DNA of 64,000 nucleotides from Gordius sp. MW1 (taxonomy: Eukaryota; Nematomorpha; Gordioida; Gordea; Gordiidae): the NCBI GenBank assembly GCA_964036665.1, contig OZ038526.1, forward strand, positions 25,544,001-25,608,000. The letters are read 5' to 3'. The stretch's first letter is position 1. Each line of letters opens with the position of its first letter. The notes under the pieces are model-generated. The model worked only from the letters and a program-made list of their open reading frames with translations, did not search any database and had not been told where the DNA came from. The position numbers and the translations under genes are program-made. Positions 36,416 through 46,545 of the stretch are shown one piece after another.

Positions 36416-37915
36416 GCTGGGGGGTCGTGGGGGGAAAGCCCCCACCCAGGAGCAAAAACCTGGCCCCTTGCTCTATAAGCAATTTTTTTAATTTTATCTT
36501 AAGTAAGAAACAATATATTGCTTATAATTATTTGAATCACAATAAAACTTTTAATTATAATATTACAAATAAAGATGCTATGTAAGACAATAAAGGTAAA
36601 TATAATATTAGGTTAAAAAGGGAGTCCTCAATGTCTGTGAAAACGGTACTTAATGCTTTCTTTCATTTATTCAAATTATAGAGAAGCAAAAGGAGTCTGA
36701 GTCACCGCCTTCTCATTCTCATATTTTTGTTATATCTAATGACAGTTGTGGCTCTTCATCTTTAAGTATTAATATTAAATAATTTCAGTATAAAATACAC
36801 CATCAATGGTGCTTCTGATAAAAAAATATTATTTTAAACCAGCCATATTTAAATTGTCTTACTAACGGGACCAAAAAAAGCAAAGAGGAGTTTGGAACCT
36901 TTAAATTCAATACATAAAAGTATATCTCATATTTTTAAACAACTTAATTGGTCATCAGTCAAAGTTTCAATTAATGCAGATGTTATTATAAAAATTATAA
37001 CCACTTTCCCAGATTCAATAATTTATAATAAGAATGAGAGAGATTTCTCTAATTTTGCTTCCAACCAATCTAAATCTAACTTATCAAGTAAAGTATTATA
37101 TCAGTATTAAGTATAATGATATATTTAGGGGATGGAATGAAGTTGAAGGGCTCAATCAACCTAACTTATATTTTCAATATAAGAATCTAGATCCAAAAAA
37201 AGCAATAGATGAGCATTCCAGGCAAGCTGGTATATTAGTTTTCGGTGGTTAAGATAAAACGAGGAAAATAATTGTGCGTTTTGCTTTCCATCTCCATGCA
37301 AAGCATTTGGTAATCTCTGGAAACCACATTGAAATGAAGTTTATAACAGTAGGATTTAACGCACATGCTACCTTTTCTTCATCAAGATAGTATGCGAGCC
37401 TGAAGTTATTTTTAGGCAACGTTAGTTTCAGGTAGCATCATGGAAACATTTGAAGCCTCTACTAAGGATCAGATTCTTGAGAGGCGTAATTATCTTAAAA
37501 GTATAATTAGTGTATTGATAATGATTTTAAAATTAGAGCCTTTAAGGGCTCATAGGACTGGTCAAACAACACCTAAAAATGTGTATTTTTAGAAACTTTG
37601 TCTCTACTAAAATCTTACGACCCGTTTTTACAAACCTAAAACCCTCCCTTAAATTGTACTTATACACTCTAATTTCCAATGTTCGTGTGTAACTCGAAGG
37701 TATACGAAAGAGAGAAGTTTCAAGATTTGAGAACATGGATATGAACATAAAAAGGTAGGAGTTCAAGTCAATTTTGAAAAAAATTATACAAAGGAATAGC
37801 TGATTATTAATTTGACAAATGTATATGAAATTTTTCAAATCTCCATCGTCCCCTCTCCACTGATGAGAATTTATGTTCGGCCCCCCCCCTCCTAAGGGAA
37901 GCTAGCTATTTACTG
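36416..37915 (+). mobile_element. hAT element, 1.5 kb, TTF/DUF4371-type remnant
   Basis: The left end CAGTGGCGTAGCTGGGG is at 36416 and the right end GCTAGCTATTTACTG stops at 37915. The flanks TTTTTATA (36408-36415) and TCTTTATA (37916-37923) form an 8-bp duplication with one mismatch. Its left 350 bp match, inverted, the right part of the 13938-18851 element. On the + strand, broken frames at about 36890-37250 give an ORF-like region ending EHSRQAGILVF. Then CAFCFPSPCKAFGN (37270), a TTF-type zinc finger motif, and ERRNYLKSIISVLIMILKLE (37478), the start of a DUF4371 domain. It is a degenerate transposase with no intact frame. Confidence 0.78.
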
Positions 37916-37923
37916 TCTTTATA

Positions 37924-38430
37924 ATCATATAGACTTATTTTAATTATTGGAACATACTTTTTGATTAAATTGGCTACGAATTTTGAATTGACAAATGCAT
38001 TGCTGCGCCATACCTAATAGTATCATATAAAACAAAACAATCCTGTTATAATAACAGTCTTTGGTGATAAATTGTTAAAAGTACCCGATTTTATTAAGAC
38101 CCGTTTAATGTTTTAATAATTACTTTAGGGCAGCCACTTAGATAGTATTTTAAGTTAAGACATAAGAGCTAAAATGCAATATTTAATCACCTTTATTACT
38201 TTAACTTTAATGGTATAAAACACAAGCATCATTTTTTGTTAATAAGATGAAGCCTACATATTGGTTGGAACAATAACACATTTCAACCATTTAAAAGGAA
38301 ATTAAAATAGAATTGTAGTTGTGACCGTTTCTAACTGATGATTAATATGTTGCAAGACTGCCACTTGACCTATTTAGCTTATAATAAAAAAAATTCCAAT
38401 AGCTGTTTCGTCACACTAAGGTGGTCAGCT
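37924..38430. other. AT-rich intronic sequence, nothing recognised
   Basis: No terminal repeats, coding motifs or long tandem repeats were seen in this stretch. Confidence 0.4.
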
Positions 38431-38594
38431 TCTTTAGATATTTGGATAATGGGTAATGCTCGGCCATCTAAGCCAGACAGCCGTGGTGACGATGTGATTT
38501 TTAATCTTTTTTGAAATAAATGCTAGAGGCGGGATTGAACCTGCGAGCTCTTGCTTCAAAGATTAAACCTATACTTACTACGCCACCATGCCCC
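38430..38594 (-). repeat. SINE-like element with tRNA-type head
   Basis: The minus strand begins GGGGCATGGTGGCGTAG at 38594, contains an A box (TGGCGTAGTAAG) and a B box (GGTTCAATCCC at 38541-38531) at tRNA-like spacing, and ends the head with GCCTCTAGCA. It then runs into an A/T-rich linker and a tail sharing AAGCCAGACA words with 35645-35690. The acceptor stem pairs GGGGC with GCCTC only poorly, so this is more likely a tRNA-derived SINE or pseudo-tRNA than a functional tRNA. Confidence 0.6.
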
Positions 38595-38599
38595 ACTAT

Positions 38600-39636
38600 T
38601 TAGCAACAATATTTAATATTAATTATACAAAGAGATTTGATATTAAAAAAAATCCAAAGGATAGTAAAGTATAATAAAAAGTTGGACAAGGAGTAATGAA
38701 ACCAATAAAATAACAAGGAAAAAGATATGGGAAACAAGCATTTGTATGAAATACCTTATTAGTTCAGTTTGGTGCAAAAATATTATTTAAACACATAGGT
38801 GGGCTTTTATTTTGCAATATATCAATCAAAGTAAGTTTTTTTTTATTAAAACAATACAAACGGGCTAAGGCAAAATTATTTTTAAAATTCATCATATTTC
38901 TGAAATAACACTCACCTAGCTTAAATTATTCATTGTTGTTCAATGTGTTTGTGGGCGTAAGATTTAATTACATTTAATAGGAAAAATCACCTAATTGGAG
39001 GAGAGCAAAATGCGAGAGTTAAAAAAACATGAGTATTTGTAAGGGTGTCGATGTTGAAAGCCAACATTTGTTCTCTATTATTTATATAGGTTTGGCCTAT
39101 TTGTAAAAGGTTTATGGCCCTTGAAAACTATAACATTTTTAATCTAACGAATACTTCTTCATTATTCTAGACCAAGCAAAAAATTTTAAAGCATTGGCAA
39201 AGAGAAAAATTTTACAGCAATGATAATATTATAAATGGCAATAACCCGTTAGAGTAAACTGCGATCAGGGGGGGTTGGTGATAAAATTCTTTTAGGGTAC
39301 AATGATTTGTAGATTGCAATCGTATTAATCAAAGAAAATATTAAATAAATGCCAAACTTTATAAGAAAAATTAAGACAATATGGAGCATCGCTAGTTTCT
39401 AACTATCCTGGGTAGATGGCGCAAACTAATTTAACACATAACTCGGGTTTTATACATATAGTAGCTTCAAGCTTTTTGCATAACCTGTATTTAAATGATT
39501 TAGATTGGGTGATCTTGCTTTTGTAATATATGAATTCGTTTATTTTACACATAAGTAACACGTTTCTAAAGGGGTCCCATTTTACGATACATCAAAATTA
39601 ACGTGTTCCTCTAACGCAGAAATATCATCTAATAAA
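38600..39636. other. AT-rich intronic sequence, nothing recognised
   Basis: Long AT-rich stretch with no readable domain, terminal repeat or tandem array. Confidence 0.4.
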
Positions 39637-39858
39637 TTCCTCAATGATATTACTAAGATCATCGTCCAATTCTATTTTACTGGATTCGTAATAATATTTC
39701 ATTTTGTGCATAATTCAATTAATTTATTTATTTAAGCTGTGAGTAATATTTGGCTACCTATAATTTTAAAAAAATCCGCGATAAAAAGTATTCGTGATAA
39801 AATGGATCCGCGAAATCTTTGTTTTTTTCGTTACATTTTCTTTATTTAATTTCTACTA
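39637..39858 (-). repeat. Direct repeat, DNA-transposon end-like, copy 1
   Basis: About 220 bp matching 41086-41317 in the same orientation. Shared words include TCGTAATAATATTTCATTTT, ATCCGCGATAAAAAGTATTC and GATAAAATGGATCCGCG. On the minus strand the left part reads KMKYYYESSKIELDDDLSN and IIEEFIR, possibly a transposase tail. The CGCGGAT/CGCGAAT words resemble termini of pogo/Tigger-like transposons, but this assignment is tentative. Confidence 0.5.
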
Positions 39859-39859
39859 C

Positions 39860-40420
39860 GCGAAAAAAGAATAATTAACGATTGATAGCGAGGTATATAA
39901 TATATCTATCTGTGATGGTAATAAAATAACGATATATTTATATCATAACGATATTAACAATCTATTTATATCATAGAGATATTAACAATCTATTTTTATC
40001 ATGGAGGTATTAACAATCATGACTCATCAGTCATCCTAACTACGCCTAAAGTAAATTTTGATCGTATGTGTGGGGGTTAATGAATATAATTTGTGGATAA
40101 CAACCGGGAGGAGTACAACGGGTAATAATAAAAAAACGTTTAATAAAATTATGAATAAGAGAAAGGGTGGAACACCACACCTCCCCCTTTTTTGAAAAAC
40201 CAAGGCTTAATAATTATTTAGCTATAGGGGCGGCGATTAACCTTATCTTTTTAAATCAATTCAAACAAACCATATGTATAACAAACAATATAATTTTCAA
40301 ACATTTTCTAAACTTTAGCCCAAAAATTAATATAATTTATCGTTCTGCTTTTGCCCTCACTACTGATTCATGGACGATTGATTTAATCAATGAAATCCCG
40401 CACTGTGAACAGTTATTAAA
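39860..40420. other. AT-rich DNA with hAT-like frame fragment
   Basis: A 93-codon frame (40167-40448, + strand) includes SAFALTTDSWTIDLI, which resembles the LTTDxWT motif at the first catalytic Asp of hAT transposases. The rest of the frame gives no support. Around 39935-40010 a short unit ATAT.TATTTATATCAT is repeated about three times. Confidence 0.35.
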
Positions 40421-40522
40421 TGGGGTACTTCATGGCTATTGGACTTGACGTCCCAGCTCTGTAAAGCACCAATGGGGTACTTCATGGCTAATGGACGTTG
40501 TCCCAGCTCTGTAAAGCACCAC
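40421..40522. repeat. Two-copy tandem repeat, 52-bp unit
   Basis: TGGGGTACTTCATGGCTA.TGGAC through CCCAGCTCTGTAAAGCACCA is present twice in direct succession, at 40421 and 40473, with small indels. Non-coding. Confidence 0.85.
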
Positions 40523-40524
40523 TG

Positions 40525-41085
40525 AGCAATAGCTTTAACCAAAATTATAATAAATTTATACTAAATTATCCCACAGGCTTTTATTTTATACCTATACTGT
40601 AACTTGCCATTTTAAATTATCATTCTCGCCACCCCTTTTTAATTTTATCAAAGCAAATTATGCACAAAACGCTAAATCATAGTAACAGAAAACGCGATTA
40701 AGGTTGAAACATCTATTTTTAATTTATATGAGTGAATAATTCCAGTATGTTTGAATTCTATCTTACTAGACATCAAGAACATTGACCTTCCGAATTTCTA
40801 AGGGTTGCTTTAGAATACTTGGTCTCTGTATTTAAATCATCTGTTTTAAGATGGGTTTCGGAATTTTTCTTTCGTTCATTGAATATTGCCATTTGTTTTC
40901 AGACAACTCTGTTGTTAGGTTATCGCTGTTTGGTTGGTTGCCAATGGTTCAGAACATGGAGGGTTTACACTCGGAATCAGGATATTGGGTATTTGCTTTT
41001 TGAGGAATTGTCCAATTTTAGAAGTTTAATTTGGACGGGTATTTGCTTTCTGAGGACGTGTATCATATCCACGAATTCTGACACC
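40525..41085. other. Unassigned intronic DNA
   Basis: A 108-codon frame (40819-41145) gives an aromatic-rich product without recognised motifs. It overlaps the direct repeat that follows and is probably chance. Confidence 0.35.
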
Positions 41086-41317
41086 ACTAAAAAATTACTC
41101 AATGATATAACTAAGATTATCGTCCATATTTTACCGGATTCGTAATAATATTTCATTTTGTGCATAATTCAATTAATTTATTTATTTAAGCTGCGAGTAA
41201 TATTTGGCTACTTATAATTTTAAAAAAATCCGCGATAAAAAGTATTCGCGATAAAATGGATCCGCGAAATTTCTTTGTTTTTTTAACGTTACATTATCTT
41301 TATTTAATTTCTACTAT
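41086..41317 (-). repeat. Direct repeat, DNA-transposon end-like, copy 2
   Basis: Second copy of the 39637-39858 sequence, about 1.45 kb away in the same orientation. The two could be LTR-like ends, two insertions of one element, or a local duplication; divergence is moderate. Confidence 0.5.
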
Positions 41318-41339
41318 TATGGAAACGAAAATCTATAGC

Positions 41340-41694
41340 AAATAAATAAAAATGTTTTAAGTCAAATTTAGCGCTTTTAAAATTAATAATTACAGGAATA
41401 CAAAAAATCAGAGTTTAAAAAAATTAAGCGATCAATAAAATCTATAAATTAATAAAAATATTATCTTAAAATAATTGTCTGACTTTTAAGGATCTTTGTA
41501 ATTCCATGACCGTTTATAAAATCTCTGGCCTGTTCAAGCTCGCTTTTGAAAAATCAGGCCCGGTCAAGCCCGTTAAAAAATCTCAATCCCGCCCAAGCCC
41601 GTTCCATTAATTGTTAAGCCCGGCCGGTTAAAATTTTTATGATACAAAGCCCGTCCGTACCCGCCCGCGGGCCGGCCTGCCCGTGCAGATCTCT
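41340..41694. mobile_element. hAT end fragment (CCCGGCC family)
   Basis: It ends GCCCGTGCAGATCTCTA at 41694, matching the right terminus of the 14659-17459 hAT, with many GCCCG/CGGGC words before it. The left terminus was not found. Fragment of the same family. Confidence 0.65.
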
Positions 41695-41844
41695 ATATAG
41701 TATAAAATAAAGTGTGTAAATATGAATTTAATTCAATCACTAACGTAATTATTAGATTATATTTTTTAATCAGTATATTTTGATTCGGCTTCCTCGTTTA
41801 GGTTGGTTTTAATATTAACCTAAAGACCTCTGCTCAAGCTAGTA

Positions 41845-42185
41845 TAGTTTTAGTTTGCATATTTAGTTAACAAAATAACGAATAAAGTTTGGGGGCAGGC
41901 CCTTGTACAATTAATTGTTTTTCTCAGTCTGTCTACCTCAGTAAACAACATATAACAACAAATAAACAGCCTAGCGCCTACCCTACACTACCTATTATTC
42001 GTTTGGTGAACTGTTATCCCTTCTTCTTAAATTAAAGGATGACTTCCGTCAACAACTTTCATACCTGTTATAAGATTTTTACCCTCGTAAATAATGTTTT
42101 TCATATGAAAAACTTTCGTATTTGTTTTTTTGATCGTCCTTACGGTAATATTGAGGAATCTCAAAAAACGACCACACAGGCATTT
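41845..42185. repeat. Dispersed repeat of unknown family, copy 2
   Basis: Partner of 13134-13475, in the same orientation, with small indels and substitutions throughout. It carries the same TTCGTTTGGTGAACTG and CATATGAAAAACTTTC words. No structure that reveals its class. Confidence 0.75.
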
Positions 42186-42399
42186 TCGTCTAATGAGTAA
42201 ATTTTTATTCGCAATATAACCTTTTAAATTAATAATTGGGGTCGGGGCTAGTCGGAGAGGGGCTAGTTCTAGCCGTATTTCATTGTGCCTTACAAATGAC
42301 AATATTTAAAAAACAAAAATTTTGTTTGTAATGCAACTTAGTGCAATTTAGAATAGAAATAGACTATGACTATACTTAAACGACTTAAAGTTTTTTTTT

Positions 42400-43363
42400 A
42401 TCGCAGAATCTGTCTTTTAAGTTTTTGATCCGATCCGAGGGGTTTTTGAAAAATTTTATATCCATTTGATCCGAGTTTTTTAAAATCTAAATCCGATCCG
42501 ATCCGAGTTTTTTTAAAATCTAAATCCGATCCGATCCGAAATTTTTAAATTAAAATTTTACAAACAGAACTTTTTATTGATGATTAAATTCAAAATACAT
42601 AAAATAAGGTATGGCAATTTTATTAGACCCTAAATAAATATAAAATTTTATTTAACTAATTCCATATTATCATATAAAAATAATAAAGAATCTTAATTTT
42701 CTGGTTTAATTCGCGTTCTTCTTTCTTCTAATGTTCTTCCAGCCACCGAGAAATTTCTTTCCGAAGTGGTAGAGGTAGCAGGTATAGCTAAAGCTTTATT
42801 TGCCAGCTTATAAAGCCTTGGCAGGACTGTTTGATATGAAACCCACCATTTCAGCAAATCTTTTTTTGAATCATATTTGCAATCTTTATTTCAAAGATAA
42901 TTATGAATCTGGTGCATTTCGTAATATGTGCATTTCGTAATAAGTAATACATATTATCATATAAATCACTAAATCTAACCCTAACCCTTGCCTATATTAC
43001 ATTTTGCCTAGATTACATGAAATTTACAAAATAAACGATAATAATATTTACAAAATAGAAGATAATAATATTAGAAAACTTACCAAACGCGGAGGGTTAT
43101 AACTACGCATGCGCATAAGCAATTCTTGCCTGTATTACGAAATGCACATATTACGATTTGCACAGAAGTGATAATTATGAAAAGGTATACTAAAAATTAT
43201 TAATTTAATTAATTAAAACTTATTATTGTTTATTTTAAATTTGAAAATCCGATCCGACTAAAATAAAATGTTGATCCGATCCGACTTCCAAAATTAAAAT
43301 GTTGATCCGATCCGAGTTCGGAAGGATCGGATGTCGGTTCGGATTGATCCGTGCACACCTCTA
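42400..43363 (-). mobile_element. hAT element fragment (GATCCGATCCG family) with insert
   Basis: Both sides are rich in the direct word GATCCGATCCG, and the right end reads GATCCGTGCACACCTCTA at 43363. On the minus strand about 42850-42690 encodes LPRLYKLANKALAIPATST, then TSERNFSVAGRTLEERRTR, the hATC dimerisation region of a BED-type hAT transposase. A 262-bp insert splits it at 42908-43169. The left terminus and target duplication are not identifiable. Confidence 0.75.
42908..43169. mobile_element. Small insertion with 12-bp flanking duplication
   Basis: GATAATTATGAA lies at 42896-42907 and again at 43170-43181, directly flanking the insert. The ends contain inverted words: TGCATTTCGTAATATGTGCA on the left and GAAATGCACATATTACGA on the right. 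Inside is CTAACCCTAACCCTTGCC, also found at about 54015-54040. Inverted ends with a 9-12 bp duplication would fit a Mutator-type MITE, but there is no coding evidence. Confidence 0.6.
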
Positions 43364-43619
43364 AGTCAGATTGTCATCTTGACCCTTTTTTTATTTGTAT
43401 TATATAAATACAATCATATTACATTTGCATTTTCTATGTTTTTTATAATGCAACAATCTTTTTATTGATTTGAGTTATCATACACTATTTATTAAGAAGT
43501 GAGAACCTTAGGGTTAATCTTTCCCCTGAAGAGGGCTATAACTAGCCCTGGACACTTTTAAAATTTCTAGGATTTTTTATTTTTAAACTTAATTTATGAA
43601 AAAACTATTAGTATATTTT

Positions 43620-43749
43620 CCTCAATTTTTTTCTTATAGTAGAAATAGACTATAAAAATGTATTCCCATAAAAAACTGTATAAAACTCTTTTAGTTTTTT
43701 TTAAAGTGATTTTATTTTTTATGGCCATTTAGTTCCCGGTCTCCCCTAC
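43620..43749. mobile_element. Fragment of AGGGGAGACCGGG MITE family
   Basis: The right end CCCGGTCTCCCCT (to 43749) is the inverted terminus of the 550-bp element at 56252-56801. The reverse complement continues TGGCCATAAAAA as in that element. The left end is unclear. Confidence 0.55.
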
Positions 43750-43799
43750 ATAAAATAAATATAATTAGAACATTATAAAAACACCTTTTATACTAAGTC

Positions 43800-43951
43800 C
43801 AATTAATTATATAACGGGCTTTTAACGGGCCTTAAGTATATCTAGGCCCGGCCCGAGCTTGTTGACTTATATTACGGCCCGTCCAGGCCCGGCCCGTTGT
43901 TTTATTTATAAGCAGAAGCCCGGCCCCCGGGCCGTGCCTTGTGGGTCTCTA
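43800..43951. mobile_element. hAT end fragment (CCCGGCC family)
   Basis: CGGGCCGTGCCTTGTGGGTCTCTA ends at 43951; the words GGCCCGGCCCG and GGGTCTCTA match the right subterminal region and terminus of the 14659-17459 hAT. About 150 bp only; no partner end. Confidence 0.6.
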
Positions 43952-44571
43952 GTTCCAAATTCTGCGTGCAGCTTGCCATCAGTAAGATGTTTGCGACAGT
44001 CTTTATTCGTTCCAATTTGGAGTTCTTAATTTCTGATAACTGCAAATAAAACTAATTTTTCTTCTGAAACAGCCGACTGCACCTACCCGAATAAATAGTG
44101 ATTTGAAGCAGCTAACTCTATCCACTTCTCTACAGATTTTGCCACTTGTAATCCATCGTTTTCATGCTAAACAATAACTTTTATGCAAAGAAGAGCCCAA
44201 TCTTATTAATTGTTCTTCCTAAATTGATGATTTATGGTTTAATTTGGTTTAAAAGTTTATTATACACCACGACCACACTTGACCATACTTTTCCTAATTT
44301 CCTTTGCAAATGTGCTAGTTTATAACTCAATCTTTTTTTAAATGAACTTTCCAAGTAAGAAGGTATAGTTTTTAATTATATTTTTAATTTTGTCGGCGTA
44401 ATATATTAATTTAAATATTTATATTGATATCCTAATTTCATGATTTAGTCGTATAATTTTTATCAATAAAAATGCCAAACTTCCCCCTAGCTTTTTAATA
44501 AAGAGGTTTTATGAACCCCACAACCCGCTAACTGAGTGTCGTTTGTTACACCATTTTTATAACGCAATTAG

Positions 44572-45493
44572 GTATTCCTGGAAAGTTTCAAGCAAAAGGT
44601 GCTGAGGTTTGTGGACGCTCACGAAAACATCTTTTTCCCATCGGCGAAAGATGCATCCCCTCTCACGCAAAAAATTGCCGAACGCGCTAAAGTTTTGCTC
44701 AAAGAATGGATAATCGCTTGCGAATCTTACCAATCTATAGCGTTTAAACGTTTAAAAACTTTCATTACCTCCACCCTTAAACCTGTCCAAGATGTTGGAC
44801 TTTCGAATAACGTTAGCCTTGGCAATATCGATTCGCCTAAATTTGGTCTAAATCTGATTAAGCATCATTGGTGGTGGAAGCTTAATGCCGTATTCGGGAC
44901 GGGTGAATTAGCAATAACCCTAACCGTACCTAATGCAAGAAACAATTTTTACAAATATCGAACGTCCGATTATACGGGGCCTGTCCTATTTCTTGAAGAA
45001 GATTATTACATCCTCCCTGATGCATTTCACGTCTTGAAGCAAGCTTGGGCACACTTAAATCCCAGTTGGACTTACCGAGGATGGAGTCCAATTAGCGATG
45101 GAAAACTCAATTCTACGTCACACTTCGCATGGGAGGGTAAGTTTGATAAGTTCGAAGAACCTGTTAAATTGCTAACGTTGGGCAATCACGAACCCGTAAT
45201 AGCTGAACAAAGGACCGTTGCTAAGAAGGGTTTTATCGACAAGTATACCACTACCCTATCTGGTGCTACCTTGGACCAATGGAGGTCAAACTTCAACAAC
45301 CTGGGCATAGTTTGGGATAGACGTCTCTGGCTCTCCACTTTCGCCAGTTCTGGCAACAACGCACTTTGGGCTCGAATTTTTTGTACGTATGACGATTACA
45401 ACTGGGATTGGACCGTTAACAGGCTGTTTCGTACCTTGATTAATTACCCGATCTACGCCGTTTTCCCTGTTCTACCTCGCATCTTGCATATCG
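44572..45493 (+). CDS. MGAT2: MGAT2 (GlcNAc-transferase II), exon 2
   Basis: The exon starts after the acceptor ...CAATTAG at 44571 in phase 0 and ends at G|GTAAGG (45493) in phase 1. It encodes residues 173-480, most of the GT16 catalytic domain. Diagnostic segments are IKHHWWWKL (268-276), VLFLEEDYYILPDAFHV (310-326, with the acidic EED metal/nucleotide motif) and CTYDDYNWDWT (443-453, the acceptor-site core), then LPRILHI. All have direct counterparts in vertebrate MGAT2 as I remember it. Residues 173 to about 255 and about 331-368 have no clear counterpart and look like lineage-specific insertions. If intron 2 were retained, the frame would stop at 45531, 12 codons into it. Confidence 0.93.
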
Positions 45494-45722
45494 GTAAGGT
45501 GGCACATTACTTTTCTTTGCAACTATTTTGAAATTTTGTATTGTATTTAATAAACATTAGAGTTAAAGCAAGGTTGCAAACGATTGTTTCGAGTTTATAA
45601 GCTATATAAAGGATGGAGGGATGACTATGATTTTTTTTCAAAATAATACATTAGTTTATTGTTATATATCTAAACATTATATTAAATGGTACAATAATAT
45701 AATAATGATATTTAAAAAAACA

Positions 45723-46034
45723 TTATATAAGTAAGTCTTCATCTTCCTCTTTTAGAAGAGACCTGGAATCCGCAAAAGATTTGAAATTAAATTTTGCAAT
45801 TAAGATATCTATTGATTGTTTCAATAAAAATGCGGGGGAATATTTAGAGGGAGGGGATCGCCTGCCTATTTCTTTGAATAAAGCCAACGCCATTTTTCCA
45901 TAGGATCCTGAACAGGAGGAAACTATTGGGATAAAAATACTAGAGTCCGAGAGGGCCTTGTATTTTTGGAGCTTGCGTTCTTCAGCGAGGGCCATGGGGT
46001 ACCTTAGAACACTTGAGCGTGTGATGCATTTCAA
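45723..46034 (-). pseudogene. RLE LINE C-terminal fragment in MGAT2 intron 2
   Basis: A 103-codon minus-strand frame reads LAEERKLQKYKALSDSSIFI, then PIVSSCSGSYGKMALALFKE and IGRR. This parallels the C-terminal extension of the element at 31974-34740 (KYSSLADTIFIPVVATTIG ... ALALLKQIGKG). It lacks the RT and endonuclease, as expected for a fragment. It is open without stops over its length, so the insertion may be fairly young. It is antisense to MGAT2. Confidence 0.7.
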
Positions 46035-46178
46035 ATGTAAATGTCAGTGTATTTATCTTGTCGCTCTTAACCTCTAAAATAATCGAAATGGGTTTAATCC
46101 CTACGCCATATCTAATTTTAAAAACACTTTAAATCCACGCGCCATAGGCAGAAAATTTTCATAGTTTTAGATTATAAT

Positions 46179-46337
46179 CAGGGACATAGCCAGCATTGGC
46201 TTCAGAGGGGGGCAATAATGATTTTGGGAGGGGTAAAATGAACAAATTTTGAAATTTCAGCCATAATTTTAGTAGATTTTAACATATATTTGGATTTAGA
46301 GGGGGGAAGCCGCCCCTCCCTGCCCTCCCCGCCCATG
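46179..46337. mobile_element. hAT MITE, 159 bp, in MGAT2 intron 2
   Basis: The left end is CAGGGACATAGCCAGC and the right end CCCCGCCCATG. ATTATAAT (46171-46178) and ATTCTAAT (46338-46345) form an 8-bp duplication with one mismatch. The interior (GGGGGGCAATAATGATTTTG) is shared with the 47089-47236 element. Confidence 0.8.
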
Positions 46338-46545
46338 ATTCTAATCTTTTAAAAAAAATAATATGATGAAAGAATGTTGTTATATCTATAGTTTGGACCA
46401 CTGTTTATAACTTAAGTAATATAGAAAAGTCTCTAATTTTAAAATTTTATATAAAGCATTTTATTTTTCCTCAATAATTACCGAATTCATTGTTTGGGTT
46501 TACTTTTGTTTTCTACACCTTAAAACATATTCTTGTTGTCGTTAG

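Larger units (their letters stand above)
11831..44571 (+). other. MGAT2 intron 1 (about 32.7 kb, transposon-filled)
   Basis: The donor GTAAGT is at 11831 and the acceptor TTTTATAACGCAATTAG ends at 44571, both in phase 0. Between them lie hAT, RTE-like LINE, RLE LINE, SINE-like and MITE insertions, which account for a large part of the length. I could not find another convincing MGAT2 exon inside. However, the segment that in vertebrates carries FPG.DP.DC is absent, so a small missed exon is possible. Confidence 0.7.
45494..46545 (+). other. MGAT2 intron 2 (about 1.05 kb)
   Basis: The donor GTAAGG is at 45494 and the acceptor TTGTTGTCGTTAG ends at 46545; phase 1. It contains an RLE LINE fragment (45723-46034, minus) and a hAT MITE (46179-46337). 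An AATAAA at about 45549-45554 could give a short alternative 3' end. Confidence 0.85.

Noticed and set aside
38522-38594. Functional tRNA gene on the minus strand
   Set aside because: A and B boxes are present, but the acceptor stem pairs poorly and a SINE-like tail follows, so I call it a tRNA-derived repeat.
40977-41165. 62-codon minus-strand frame as a gene
   Set aside because: It lies mostly in a direct repeat and has no homology that I recognise; treated as part of the repeat.
42970-43000. CTAACCCTAACCC as telomere repeat
   Set aside because: Only two units occur, embedded in a dispersed repeat also seen at about 54015. This does not indicate a telomere.
44599-44601. GTG at 44599 as a translation start for the 310-codon frame
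   Set aside because: The frame continues upstream to a splice acceptor at 44571 in the phase required by exon 1, and exon 1 supplies the anchor and N-terminal catalytic part.
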